DNA from: Spirosoma aerolatum
GTDB lineage: Bacteria > Bacteroidota > Bacteroidia > Cytophagales > Spirosomataceae
DNA length: 64,000 nt
NCBI RefSeq assembly: GCF_002056795.1
Contig: NZ_CP020104.1
Span: 3,483,001-3,547,000 of the forward strand
Reading direction: 5' to 3'
Shown here: positions 27,651 through 36,349 of the stretch, in pieces
Layout of the letters: every line of letters begins with the position of its first letter
How positions within the stretch are numbered: position 1 is the first letter of the stretch
The notes under the pieces: generated by a model
Seen by the model: the letters and a program-made list of their open reading frames with translations, nothing else
Databases searched by the model: none
What the model was told of the DNA's origin: nothing
Position numbers and translations under genes: made by a program

Positions 27651-29174
27651 CTAATGGCTGGCTAGCCTCGTTTTACTTTGTTTAATAGCCGTCAGCAGAT
27701 CGGTTAATTCTTTTACTTTTTCTGGGTTCTGCTGGTAAAGATTCGTTGTTTCCAGTTGGTCTTTAGCCAGATTATAGAGCTGACCAACGGGTTCGCCCGG
27801 TTTAGGCTTGATCTCTTTCGGTTCGGTGAAGCCGCCAGAGCCTAGCCCTTCAATAAGTTTCCAGTCGCCTTTACGAATAGCATAAAACCCAATGGATGAG
27901 CTATGTACCACGGCGGGCTGATTTGGAACCTGTTTGGCTTTACCCTGCAAAACTGGAAGGATGCTATAACTGTCTTCGGGCGTCGATTTTGTATCGGTGC
28001 TGCCGAGGATGTCTGTGCAGGTAGCCATCAGATTGGCCAGTGTTGTGGTGGCTGCGCTGACACTGCCAGCCTTCACGTTGCCCGGCCAGCGTACAATGAA
28101 CGGAATCCGGTGACCGCCTTCAAAAGCGTCGCCCTTCATGCCCCGGAATTCACCGGCTGCTTTATGGTTGAACTGCTTCACGAAGTTCTCCCGCCAGTAA
28201 GGGCCGTTATCGCTGGCAAAAATAACGATGGTGTTTTCGGCCAGACCGGAGGCCTCAAGCGTGCGGAATACTTCACCGACAGCCGCATCAACCTGTTGCA
28301 CGAAATCGCCATATTCACCTGCTTTCGACTTGCCACTATACTCTTTTTTAGGCACCCACGGTGTATGCGGAGCCGCAAAAGGCAAATACAAAAAGAACGG
28401 TTTGGAAGCGGTTTGCCGCTTCAGGAACGCGTTGGCTTTCTGGACAAACGTGGGTAGTACCTCATGAAAATCGAACGACGGCGACATTTTGCCTTCCCGC
28501 CAGAATGGCCCCGTATAACCCGACTCTAGCTTGTTGCCTTTGGTGTACCCCGTGGGTTGCTCGGTCAGTTTCTGGTTTTCGAGGTAGCAGTAGGGCGGCA
28601 TATCGAGCGAGGCTGGCAAAATGTAGGAATAGTCGAAGCCGACGGTATTCGGCCCTTGCGTTGGCTTCTGCAGGAAGTCGATCACAGCGGTGTCCATTTC
28701 GGTTTTGATACCGTAATTTGCCGTGGACAGTAACTGTTCATTCCCTTTTTTGGGAACCCAATCGAGCCCTAAATGCCATTTACCAACTACGCCGGTTTGA
28801 TAGCCATTCTGTTTCAGATATGAAGCTACCGTTGGGCGGTCGTTTTCGATTAGTGTACGGCTGTAGCCACGCAATACGCCCACGGGCAGTCGGCTGCGCC
28901 AGGGGTATCGGCCTGTCAGGATTGCATAACGCGTTGGCGTACAGACCGACGAAGGCGAGTGGGCATCCGTGAAGCGCATACCCTGGGCGGCTAGTTTGTC
29001 GATATTAGGCGTAGCTACCTGCCCATCAGGATTGTAAGCCGACACATCGCCATAGCCGAGGTCATCGGCCAGGATGTAGAGAATGTTGGGCGGCTGCTTG
29101 TTTTCGGGCCGAGTTGTCAGGGCCAGCGAAAGTAACACAGCCGCAAGGCAGGTAAGTTTAGCAAGAGTCTTCAT
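27651..29174 (-). CDS. Exported type I sulfatase (family S1), first copy
   Basis: A protein of 507 residues with a signal peptide from the ATG at 29174; an in-frame GTG at 29240 lies inside a palindromic repeat and is not a credible start. It hydrolyses sulfate esters in the periplasm or at the surface. The formylglycine motif is C-T-P-T-R with Cys78 (VCTPTRYAILTGRYPWR). The metal-binding start is LADDLGYGD and a later ASDNGP motif supplies further ligands. The sequence is nearest arylsulfatase A/GALNS-like enzymes. An enzyme (FGE or anSME) must oxidise the cysteine; none is encoded in the window. It is the last gene of the leftward PUL. Confidence 0.93.
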   Translation of the reverse strand: MKTLAKLTCLAAVLLSLALTTRPENKQPPNILYILADDLGYGDVSAYNPDGQVATPNIDKLAAQGMRFTDAHSPSSVCTPTRYAILTGRYPWRSRLPVGVLRGYSRTLIENDRPTVASYLKQNGYQTGVVGKWHLGLDWVPKKGNEQLLSTANYGIKTEMDTAVIDFLQKPTQGPNTVGFDYSYILPASLDMPPYCYLENQKLTEQPTGYTKGNKLESGYTGPFWREGKMSPSFDFHEVLPTFVQKANAFLKRQTASKPFFLYLPFAAPHTPWVPKKEYSGKSKAGEYGDFVQQVDAAVGEVFRTLEASGLAENTIVIFASDNGPYWRENFVKQFNHKAAGEFRGMKGDAFEGGHRIPFIVRWPGNVKAGSVSAATTTLANLMATCTDILGSTDTKSTPEDSYSILPVLQGKAKQVPNQPAVVHSSSIGFYAIRKGDWKLIEGLGSGGFTEPKEIKPKPGEPVGQLYNLAKDQLETTNLYQQNPEKVKELTDLLTAIKQSKTRLASH

Positions 29175-29180
29175 TGTTTG

Positions 29181-29276
29181 TTTAAACCACGGAGTAGCAC
29201 TAAGTTTTAACACGGAGTTACACCGAGTTTTTTGTGCCACTCTGTGCTAAAACTCAGTGTAACTCCGTGGTTTAAA
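29181..29276. repeat. Long imperfect palindrome of a second repeat family
   Basis: TTTAAACCACGGAGT (29181-29195) faces ACTCCGTGGTTTAAA (29262-29276), and the inner parts (TAAGTTTTAACAC, GTGCTAAAACT) also pair imperfectly, so the whole 96 bases can form one hairpin. It fills the gap between the stop of the Gfo/Idh gene and the sulfatase start. It resembles CACGGAGTTACAC-type palindromes I have seen scattered in many bacterial genomes. Confidence 0.8.
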
Positions 29277-29279
29277 AGA

Positions 29280-30599
29280 TTAAATCCTGATGGCCCATTC
29301 GTTTTTCATGGGGCGACCCAGCAAGGCGTTGGCTTCTGCATCGCCTTTGAACTGCTCTTTCTTCGGATTCCATTGCAACGCCCGGTTCAGGCGGTAGGCG
29401 ATGTTGCCAATGTTACAGACCGAAGCTGTCCGGTGGCCAACTTCAACGTCGCAAATGGGCTTACTTCGCTTCCGCATGGCGTCGAGGAAATCCTTATAGT
29501 GGTTCTCGCTTTTGTATACATGCTTTTCGTTGTCACCGATTACTTTCGTTGCCAACGACGCAGGGGTTGTTTCAATTTTCCGGCGTTGTACTTTAATGTC
29601 GCCCTCTGTTCCAATGAAATGAATAGCATTGCTCCAGTCCCACTTTTCGTGAGTCATTACAATGCCGTTATCGTATTTGTAGGTCAGGAAAGGGTGGTCT
29701 TTGCCATCGGGCGCAATCACTTCGACCGGGCCGCTATTGTCCATGTCCAGCGCCCACTGCACAATGTCGAACATGTGCGCACCCCAGTCGGTGACCATCC
29801 CGCCCCCAAATTCCCGGTAGTTGCGCCAGTTGGGGAATATGTCTTTGGATGTTGGCGGAGCTAGTTCGGAGTTGAACGCTACCGGCTCGTTGGGACCAAG
29901 CCATGCTGGCCAGTCGAGTCCATCAGGTATGGTTTCGGCGGGGAGATCATACGGCTTTGGCGGTGGGCCAACGTTGACTTTAATCTGTTTAATCTGACCG
30001 ATGTAGCCATTGCGCACCAGTTCCGCCGTTTGCCGAAACTCCGGCCACGAACGCTGCATACTACCTGTCTGAAAAACGCGGTTATGTTTTCGGGTGGCAT
30101 TCACCATGGCCCGGCCTTCTTTCACCGTCAGCGAAAGTGGTTTTTCACAGTAAATGTCTTTTCCAGCTTCGGCCGCCCGAACGGCAACGGCTGCGTGCCA
30201 GTGATCGGGGGTAGCAATAACGACGGCATCAATGTCTTTGCGGTTCAGCAGTTCCCGGAAATCATTGTACACCGGAATGTCGGAATACTTGCCTGCATCC
30301 GGGGTCTTTTCGTAGTGAGCCTTTATGCGGTCCAACGTAAGTTGAGCCTTGGCTTTATACACTTCGCTGATGGCGATAATCCGGGTCTCGTTGGTACCCA
30401 GAAACGAAGAGGTCAACCCTCGTCCCTGCTTGCCCGTGCCGATAAAGCCAAGGGAAATCATGTCGCTGGGGGCCAGGTACTTCGATCCGTCGGGCCGTTT
30501 GCCACCCAGTACGAAACGGGGGACAATCATAAAGCCTGCCGCTGCGGTGGCTGCTTTGCCGATAAAGTCCCGGCGATTAAGAGCGTGTTTTTCTTCCAT
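29280..30599 (-). CDS. Tat-exported Gfo/Idh/MocA-family oxidoreductase
   Basis: A protein of 439 residues starting at 30599. A twin-arginine signal (ALNRRDFIGKAATAAAGFM) suggests folded export with bound nucleotide. A Rossmann domain follows (ISLGFIGTGKQGRG, about 45-170), with the signature EKPLSL lysine-proline motif, and then an alpha/beta C-terminal domain (about 175-439). Family members oxidise or reduce sugars and inositols with NAD(P), and the exported ones include GH109 glycosidases and 3-keto-sugar dehydrogenases. Given the DUF1080 protein at 55040 in the same locus, oxidation of a sugar C3-hydroxyl is a reasonable guess. Substrate is not proven. It is separated from its neighbours by two palindromes. 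Confidence 0.9.
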   Translation of the reverse strand: MEEKHALNRRDFIGKAATAAAGFMIVPRFVLGGKRPDGSKYLAPSDMISLGFIGTGKQGRGLTSSFLGTNETRIIAISEVYKAKAQLTLDRIKAHYEKTPDAGKYSDIPVYNDFRELLNRKDIDAVVIATPDHWHAAVAVRAAEAGKDIYCEKPLSLTVKEGRAMVNATRKHNRVFQTGSMQRSWPEFRQTAELVRNGYIGQIKQIKVNVGPPPKPYDLPAETIPDGLDWPAWLGPNEPVAFNSELAPPTSKDIFPNWRNYREFGGGMVTDWGAHMFDIVQWALDMDNSGPVEVIAPDGKDHPFLTYKYDNGIVMTHEKWDWSNAIHFIGTEGDIKVQRRKIETTPASLATKVIGDNEKHVYKSENHYKDFLDAMRKRSKPICDVEVGHRTASVCNIGNIAYRLNRALQWNPKKEQFKGDAEANALLGRPMKNEWAIRI

Positions 30600-30675
30600 A
30601 TGTTTTTGAAGGGGTTTAGACACTTAGAAGCTATTTGAACTTTTCAGATTTCGTTAAAACGGGTTGTCTTTCTTT

Positions 30676-30751
30676 GTCATGCTGAGGAACGAAGCATCTT
30701 CGATAGCTATAAGAATGCTTCTTCCGAAGATGCTTCGTTCTTCAGCATGAC
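30676..30751. repeat. REP-like palindrome, copy 2
   Basis: GTCATGCTGAGGAACGAAGC opposes GCTTCGTTCTTCAGCATGAC, extended inward by ATCTTCG/CGAAGAT. Compared with the CATCCCGACG copies, both arms have changed together, so pairing is kept. It lies between the GH78 and Gfo/Idh genes. Confidence 0.88.
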
Positions 30752-30795
30752 AAAAAAGTTCATTTTTGATTCTTCCTAAAAATTTAAACAGCTTC

Positions 30796-33072
30796 TTATT
30801 TTAACTCAATTACATGTTGCCCTGGGGCTACATCCTTTACTACGAAAAAACCATTATCGGGTTGATTTCTAATCGGTTTGCCATCTAAAAACAGGCGTGT
30901 TTTTCCAGCCGACTGTGGCATATAAATCGTAGCCTTACTGCCTCCCGGCACGCTTACCGACAGGGTTTCAGTATGCGTTGTTTTCTGTATGGCCACCGTC
31001 ACGGCTCCCTTTATGGTGGGGATAGTGGCATTGGCCTGTGTCAGGCGGCCTAACTGGGGCTTGATCTGAAACGTGTCGAAGCCTGGTGTTAGTGGCTCAA
31101 CACCCATTAGTTTTCGGACAATCAGGTTGGCCGGAGCCGCTCCCCAGGCATGGCTGAGATCGAGGTTGGGTTTAAAGGCAATGTCCCAGGCTTCCATCGA
31201 GATCGTTGAGCCAACCCGAATCATGTTATACCAGCTTCGTTGCGTGGTGGCCGTTAGCAGATCGAACGCATAATCGCCCATACCAGAATCGTACAGGGCA
31301 TCCATCAGAAACTGAGAACCATAGACACTACACGCCATCCGGCGACTTTTGATAAATTCCCGAACGGTTTTTACATCTTCCGCCGGAACCAGCCCAAAGG
31401 CCAGCGCAAACATATTGGCATGAAGCGAGCTATGGCTGGTTTCGTCACCGTCTTTAATCAGGCCCGTTTTCTCATCTCTAAATACCGTTCTGAACGCCGA
31501 AAAGACATCCTGCGCCTTTGTTTTATAGAAAGCGGCATCGTCGGGCTTGTGCAAGGCTTCGGCGATTCGTTGCATAAGCACCAGATTTCGGTAGTAATAG
31601 GCGTTGATAACCGAGTTGTAGGTAGTAAATACAAAGCCATCGGTTTCGCCTTTGTGTTCTTTTTCAGGGCTAATGTACTCGCCGTTCTGCGGCCAGTCGA
31701 CAATGTCGTGCAGCCCGCGCCGACCATCGAATAGCTTTGTAATATGGATCGAGGTCAGAAAGTCGTCGGTTTGCTTGTTAGTCCGAGTGCTGATGAGGCC
31801 GTTTGGCCCGGCCAGTGGCATCAGAATTTTCTTCTGAAGCTCAGGGTAATACGTTTGCAGCAATCGGTCGTCGCCCGTATACAGGTAATCATTCCACGCA
31901 ATCAGCACATTCTGGAGGCTCCATTCGGTGGGCCAGGTGGGGTGATACAGCAGGTAGGTCATGCTGCGCCGGGCCATGCTGTACTCGGCATCGACGGCGT
32001 AGTGCGACAATTGATTAATCAACGCATCGGCTTCGTAGGGTATCCGTTCCCGGTCACCGTCGACGTAGTAACCCGTAAAGCTCGTAGCCTTCATGGAGTA
32101 CTTGCAGAGGTCCCAAATCTGATTCAGTATCGTATCGCTGGAAGTAAAGCTGGCGGCTGTTTCGTCAAATGGGTAATGCACCATCGTTCGCTCCACCGAC
32201 GACTGATCGAAGGGCCCTTTTACGTTGGAGACCGTTACGTAACGAAATGGATAGACCTCACCAATGTAGTCGGGCATCAGCACCGGGTTGCGGCTGTTGC
32301 GTTTGGCATCGACTGGCCAGTTAATCTTGTAGGCATGGGTGCCCTGTTTTACCGGCAAAGCCGTTTTAAGATAACGAATACGCTGCCCGGCTTTAGGGTT
32401 AATGGTGTAAGGGCTGGCTACAGCTTCGCCCACTTCTACCCAAACCGTATCGTTGGCGGGGCTTTCGAGCCGAAGCGTTAACTGGCAAAGGGCGTCTTTA
32501 CCAAAATCCAGAAAGTAAGTTCCCGGACTCTTTTTATGAATCAGATGCGGTTTTTGCGGCTCGGCTACCAGTGGGTAATAGGCAAAACGCTCGGCAGGGT
32601 CTGGTTCGCCATAATGAAATGAAGCGGTTTGGGCCAAAGCCGTTGGTTGTCCTTTCTCGTTGCATACCTGAACCGTCCAGTAATAGACAGTACCGGCTAC
32701 AAGGGGTTTACCGGCATAGGTTGCTTTGGTTTGTTTCGCGTTCTGGCGATTTGAGTCCCAGTAATCTGCTTTGCCGGGGGCTAGTAAGGCCGGAGAAGAG
32801 GCCACCAACAGACGATACGCCGATTGCTGTGGAAACTTTTTTTCCAGTTCCCAGCTAAACGATGGGTGCTTGCTGGTAATGCTGGCAAACTGGTACTGGC
32901 CCGGCTGCTTACTGGCCTCGGCCAACGGTATCGACACCGGCAAACCGCGCTGGCTGACAGCCTGGGTATTGGCCAGCAGGTCGCACCGGAGCCGTGCCGG
33001 GGCAGGCAGAGATTGGCCGTAGGCGAAGTTTACAATGCCTGTGATGAAAAAATAGAATAAAGCTCTATGCAT
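30796..33072 (-). CDS. GH78-type alpha-L-rhamnosidase, exported
   Basis: A protein of 758 residues with a signal peptide (MHRALFYFFITGIVNFAYG). N-terminal beta-sandwich domains (about 25-300) precede an (alpha/alpha)6-barrel catalytic domain (about 310-660) and a small C-terminal sandwich (PGGSKATIYMP region). The catalytic region has DGDRERIPYEADA (Asp340, Glu342, Asp346), matching the conserved D-x-x-x-R-(D/E)-E acid stretch of GH78, and WPQNGEY later. Such enzymes remove terminal alpha-L-rhamnose from pectin (RG-I, RG-II), arabinogalactan or other glycans. It is flanked on both sides by REP-like palindromes, so it probably forms its own unit. Confidence 0.85.
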   Translation of the reverse strand: MHRALFYFFITGIVNFAYGQSLPAPARLRCDLLANTQAVSQRGLPVSIPLAEASKQPGQYQFASITSKHPSFSWELEKKFPQQSAYRLLVASSPALLAPGKADYWDSNRQNAKQTKATYAGKPLVAGTVYYWTVQVCNEKGQPTALAQTASFHYGEPDPAERFAYYPLVAEPQKPHLIHKKSPGTYFLDFGKDALCQLTLRLESPANDTVWVEVGEAVASPYTINPKAGQRIRYLKTALPVKQGTHAYKINWPVDAKRNSRNPVLMPDYIGEVYPFRYVTVSNVKGPFDQSSVERTMVHYPFDETAASFTSSDTILNQIWDLCKYSMKATSFTGYYVDGDRERIPYEADALINQLSHYAVDAEYSMARRSMTYLLYHPTWPTEWSLQNVLIAWNDYLYTGDDRLLQTYYPELQKKILMPLAGPNGLISTRTNKQTDDFLTSIHITKLFDGRRGLHDIVDWPQNGEYISPEKEHKGETDGFVFTTYNSVINAYYYRNLVLMQRIAEALHKPDDAAFYKTKAQDVFSAFRTVFRDEKTGLIKDGDETSHSSLHANMFALAFGLVPAEDVKTVREFIKSRRMACSVYGSQFLMDALYDSGMGDYAFDLLTATTQRSWYNMIRVGSTISMEAWDIAFKPNLDLSHAWGAAPANLIVRKLMGVEPLTPGFDTFQIKPQLGRLTQANATIPTIKGAVTVAIQKTTHTETLSVSVPGGSKATIYMPQSAGKTRLFLDGKPIRNQPDNGFFVVKDVAPGQHVIELK

Positions 33073-33098
33073 GTATTATAAGCTATTTAGTGTATTTT

Positions 33099-33175
33099 GT
33101 CATCCCGACGATAGGAGGGATCTCATTAGTTTCTAACTCTGAAAGGCTTAAGATCCCTCCTATCGTCGGGATGAC
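33099..33175. repeat. REP-like palindrome, copy 3
   Basis: GTCATCCCGACGATAGGAGG (33099 on) and CCTCCTATCGTCGGGATGAC (to 33175) are perfect complements, continued by GATCTC/AGATC. It lies 27 bases before the GH78 start and ends 33 bases short of the preceding gene's stop. The outside is T-rich on the left and A-rich on the right, the wrong way round for an intrinsic terminator. Confidence 0.9.
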
Positions 33176-33207
33176 AAAAAAGGTAGTATCAATACAGCAA
33201 TCCGCGC

Positions 33208-35505
33208 TTATTTCGCGGCTGTCGGTGGGGGAATAATCAGTTTTTCCAGTTCGTCAATCGTCCAGGCTCCTCGACCGGAAGCATACATTTCTCTGACTTT
33301 CTTTACGTCGTCGGGTTGTACAACCGCCGATTGCCGCCCTTTAACAGCCCGCGACGAGGTGCCTACAAACTCATAACGGATGTAGCTCAGTACAGAGGCA
33401 ATCCACTCGTCGGAATTGTCCTTCATCGAAGCCATCTCGCTGGGGAAGGCTTTCCCGTCAATCGGTCCTTTCAGACCATGCAGCAGAATGCGAATCACAA
33501 AGTCCCGGTCATGGTTCACGTGTTTGGCACCGCGCAGGGCTGGGGCCGCATTGGTCGGTAGCCCGTTTCCATCTCCACCATGACAGGGCGAGCACATGCC
33601 TTTGTAAATCTCGCTACCGGCCAGAATCAGCTTGCGGTCTGGTGCCGGGAAACTCCCCAGTTTCATGCCATATATCTTGGAATCCTCGTTACGGTCGATA
33701 CTCTTTTTGACCCGGTTCAACATCTCGTTATCAGGGTTTCGGGTCAGAATTTCCTGGGCAATCTGCTGTGCCTGAGGATTTTTATTCGATCCCAGCGACA
33801 GCAGCAACTGTGTACGAACGTCATAATTGGGGTCGTCTATCAGCTTCCCGACGCGGGCAATCATGTCGGTGTCGTTTTGTTTAAGATACCGTTCGCTAAC
33901 CCAAATGGCGGCTCTGCGGACCTGTGCTTCCGTATCGGTCAGAGTTGCATTGATAAGTTCTTTGTCGATGGCGTCCAGGCCTTCGAGCGTCCAGAGGGCA
34001 TGAAGGCGGCCGAGTGCCGATGCGTTCTTGTGGCCCGTAGCCATTGCCCGCAGGTCAGAAACGACTGATTTGTCGCCGAGGAGAATTAGCTGCTTCTGGG
34101 CGTTATCACGCCACCAGCCATTCGGATGATTCAGGTACTTGATCAGACTAGCCGCCGGAACGTCGAGCATCTTAGGTTTGGGGCCGGGCTTGAAGTCGTC
34201 GTGAACCAGCCGCCAGATGCGTCCACGCTGATTTATTTTGGCCAGATCGTAGTAGTCGATCTTGCTGCGTAGAAACGTGCCTTTTTGAGTCCAGTTCGAT
34301 TCCTGAATAATACCCCGGTTCATATCGATGATGTACAGCAGTCCGTCGGGGCCAGTGTAAGTATTGACAGGGCGGAAGAAGAAGTCGGTACTGGCAATAA
34401 ATTCTTTGTTGTGATAGACGTTTTCCAACTGGGTTTTGCCTGCCCGATTAACCACCTTCGCCCGTCGGATAATACGGGCCACGGGTTCGTTAATCAGGTA
34501 ATCGCCCACTAAATCGGCAGGCAGGCGGTCACCTCTGAATATCGACTGACCATTGCCTGAGGTGAAATGGTTTAGGGTACTGTCGGGGCGTAAGCGCGGA
34601 GGTCCGCCCTGTACTTCGGGGTTGGAAATCCGCGACCATACCGGGCTAAAGGTGGCTTCGTCGTAGGCATCGGCAAACTCCAGGGCTCCATATTTTGGGT
34701 TGATCTGAAAGCCAGACCCTGCGTTTTCGCCACCACCCCGACTAAAAAATAACCGGCCATAATTGTCGTAGGTTAAGCCCCACTGCCCATTGGAGCCACT
34801 ATGCAGCGAATCGGGTTTCAATACCCCGCCGACGTACCGGAAGCGAATCGGGTCAACAGTTTGGTAAATATAATTGTCGAGGTTCCAGACCAGGCCACTG
34901 CGCTGGTGTTCCAGGTTACCGGGTGCTACCTTACCAACGACATAAACGGGCCGTTTCTGGTCAGCTACGCCGTCGCCGTTGGTGTCTTTGTAGCTGAAAA
35001 TGTCGTACGTATCCGTTTCGTTGACCAATAGTTCATGATTGACACACAGGAGCATACGCGGCAATAGCATGTCTTTAATGAACACTGTACTCTTGTCCAT
35101 TTTGCCGTCGTTGTTGGTGTCTTCCAGCAGCATTACCCGGCTTTTCTTATCCTTCGTTCCGGTGCCGTCGGCGTCCTGGGTGTAGGTTTCCATCTGGGCC
35201 ACATACATGCGGGCGTCACCATCCCAGGCAATGGCTACGGGTTCGGTAATCATCGGCTCGCTGGCCACCAGTTCCATGTGGTAGCCAGGGGGCAACACAA
35301 ACGCACGCTGACTCTGCTCTGGCGTAAGCGGGACAATCGAAAAGGGGGCCAACGGCTGTGTGGTGTCACTTTCGGTTTTACTAAAGACCTCTGAGCTTAC
35401 CATTGTGTTGGCACCGGTCGGTGCTTTAGCATTCATCTGCACTTTACACGCATAAATCAGTGCGGATAAGCCCAGCGTGGCGAGGAGTAATGAGTTGGTT
35501 TTCAT
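33208..35505 (-). CDS. PVC-type heme-binding membrane dehydrogenase-like lipoprotein, first copy
   Basis: A protein of 765 residues. The signal peptide ends in a lipobox (ALIYAC, Cys20). The first 450 residues form a six-bladed propeller of the sorbosone/glucose-dehydrogenase kind (PVAIAWDGDARMYVAQM and GPDGLLYIIDMNRGII). A HEAT-like helical repeat region follows (about 460-610), then a cytochrome c domain with CSPCH (Cys638, Cys641, His642) and a downstream methionine-rich FPSEMASM region for the sixth ligand. The family name comes from Planctomycetes. The role is probably oxidation of a sugar or sugar-derived compound with transfer of electrons to the attached heme. It starts 8 bases after the CREST gene stop, and a paralogue is at 41366. 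Confidence 0.88.
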   Translation of the reverse strand: MKTNSLLLATLGLSALIYACKVQMNAKAPTGANTMVSSEVFSKTESDTTQPLAPFSIVPLTPEQSQRAFVLPPGYHMELVASEPMITEPVAIAWDGDARMYVAQMETYTQDADGTGTKDKKSRVMLLEDTNNDGKMDKSTVFIKDMLLPRMLLCVNHELLVNETDTYDIFSYKDTNGDGVADQKRPVYVVGKVAPGNLEHQRSGLVWNLDNYIYQTVDPIRFRYVGGVLKPDSLHSGSNGQWGLTYDNYGRLFFSRGGGENAGSGFQINPKYGALEFADAYDEATFSPVWSRISNPEVQGGPPRLRPDSTLNHFTSGNGQSIFRGDRLPADLVGDYLINEPVARIIRRAKVVNRAGKTQLENVYHNKEFIASTDFFFRPVNTYTGPDGLLYIIDMNRGIIQESNWTQKGTFLRSKIDYYDLAKINQRGRIWRLVHDDFKPGPKPKMLDVPAASLIKYLNHPNGWWRDNAQKQLILLGDKSVVSDLRAMATGHKNASALGRLHALWTLEGLDAIDKELINATLTDTEAQVRRAAIWVSERYLKQNDTDMIARVGKLIDDPNYDVRTQLLLSLGSNKNPQAQQIAQEILTRNPDNEMLNRVKKSIDRNEDSKIYGMKLGSFPAPDRKLILAGSEIYKGMCSPCHGGDGNGLPTNAAPALRGAKHVNHDRDFVIRILLHGLKGPIDGKAFPSEMASMKDNSDEWIASVLSYIRYEFVGTSSRAVKGRQSAVVQPDDVKKVREMYASGRGAWTIDELEKLIIPPPTAAK

Positions 35506-35513
35506 GTCGGGAT

Positions 35514-36341
35514 TCAGGAATCAGATCTCGTAAAACGAAAGAACGCATAACTACAAAAGCTACTCAGCCCCGTCAATAAATGCCAGATTGCGTGGCCCTG
35601 TACCAGCGAATGGGGGTTACAGCCAAACTTTTGTACATCCAGCGTACGAATCTTTATGGCCACCACAATCAGGATAAAACTGGCAATGGCGACCCAGCCG
35701 AAGCGTTCTTTCCGGAATTGGAAATAATGAATCCCGGTTAACAGCAGTAGGCTGAGAATCAGGGTCGGTAGCAAAATGCCGCTAGGGATCAGCAACGAAA
35801 TTTTAAAGAACAGAACAATGAGTACCACTAACGCAACCAGCCAGATTTGTTTGGCCGATTCGCTGAAGTTGATTTTGTGCAGCACATGGTAGAGGCCAAT
35901 GCTTACCAGCGTAAGCGTCAGGCCGTAGGTGCCGTTCATATCGACGCGCTGGCCAATGTAGGTAAGCGAGGCATGAAAAAAGGCACTTCCGACGCTCAGA
36001 TAAATAAAACAGAGGCCCGTCAGTGCCGATAAAAGCGGGAAAGCCTGCATCCGGTTTTTGGGTTGTTTCCCCGCTGTTTTATAGTCGCTGACGGCAATTT
36101 GCAGCACCAGTATACCCAGGAAGAAATAGGCCAGATTGGAATACGTATTCATCGGCTGATGAAAAAATCGGTCCGTATGGTTAAACTCGCAATACTCAAC
36201 CGTCAGGGCCGACTTGCTCACCTGCATACCGGCCCAAACATCCCCATGAAGTGATGAATTCAAGCCAATCCAGCCGGCAAACATCCATAGCGTGGCTGTC
36301 GCTGAGCGGAGAAGCATCTGGATTAATAGGGGGCGGTGCAT
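35514..36341 (-). CDS. Ceramidase-like CREST-superfamily membrane hydrolase
   Basis: A polytopic membrane protein of 275 residues from the ATG at 36341, with about seven hydrophobic helices. It has the pattern of alkaline ceramidases and other CREST proteins: a VEYCE acidic segment and NTYSN near 48-69, then Ser119-x3-His123, Asp134 eleven residues later, and His250-x3-His254 in the last helix (QGHAIWHLL). This equals the zinc site geometry of human ACER3 (Ser77, His81, Asp92, His217, His221). It should therefore be a zinc-dependent amide or ester hydrolase inside the membrane. A ceramidase is one possibility, since Bacteroidota make sphingolipids, but another lipid substrate is as likely. 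The gene lies between the toroid and heme protein genes, 8 bases from each, so it is part of that operon. Confidence 0.82.
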   Translation of the reverse strand: MHRPLLIQMLLRSATATLWMFAGWIGLNSSLHGDVWAGMQVSKSALTVEYCEFNHTDRFFHQPMNTYSNLAYFFLGILVLQIAVSDYKTAGKQPKNRMQAFPLLSALTGLCFIYLSVGSAFFHASLTYIGQRVDMNGTYGLTLTLVSIGLYHVLHKINFSESAKQIWLVALVVLIVLFFKISLLIPSGILLPTLILSLLLLTGIHYFQFRKERFGWVAIASFILIVVAIKIRTLDVQKFGCNPHSLVQGHAIWHLLTGLSSFCSYAFFRFTRSDS

Positions 36342-36349
36342 AGTTGTGA

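Noticed and set aside
29175..29240. An upstream GTG start for the first sulfatase
   Set aside because: It would encode the palindromic repeat and hide the signal peptide; the ATG at 29174 gives a proper one.
29232..29864. A long + strand frame opposite the Gfo/Idh oxidoreductase
   Set aside because: It is an antisense shadow of a well-supported gene and starts inside a palindrome. Many similar shadows lie opposite the PUL genes.
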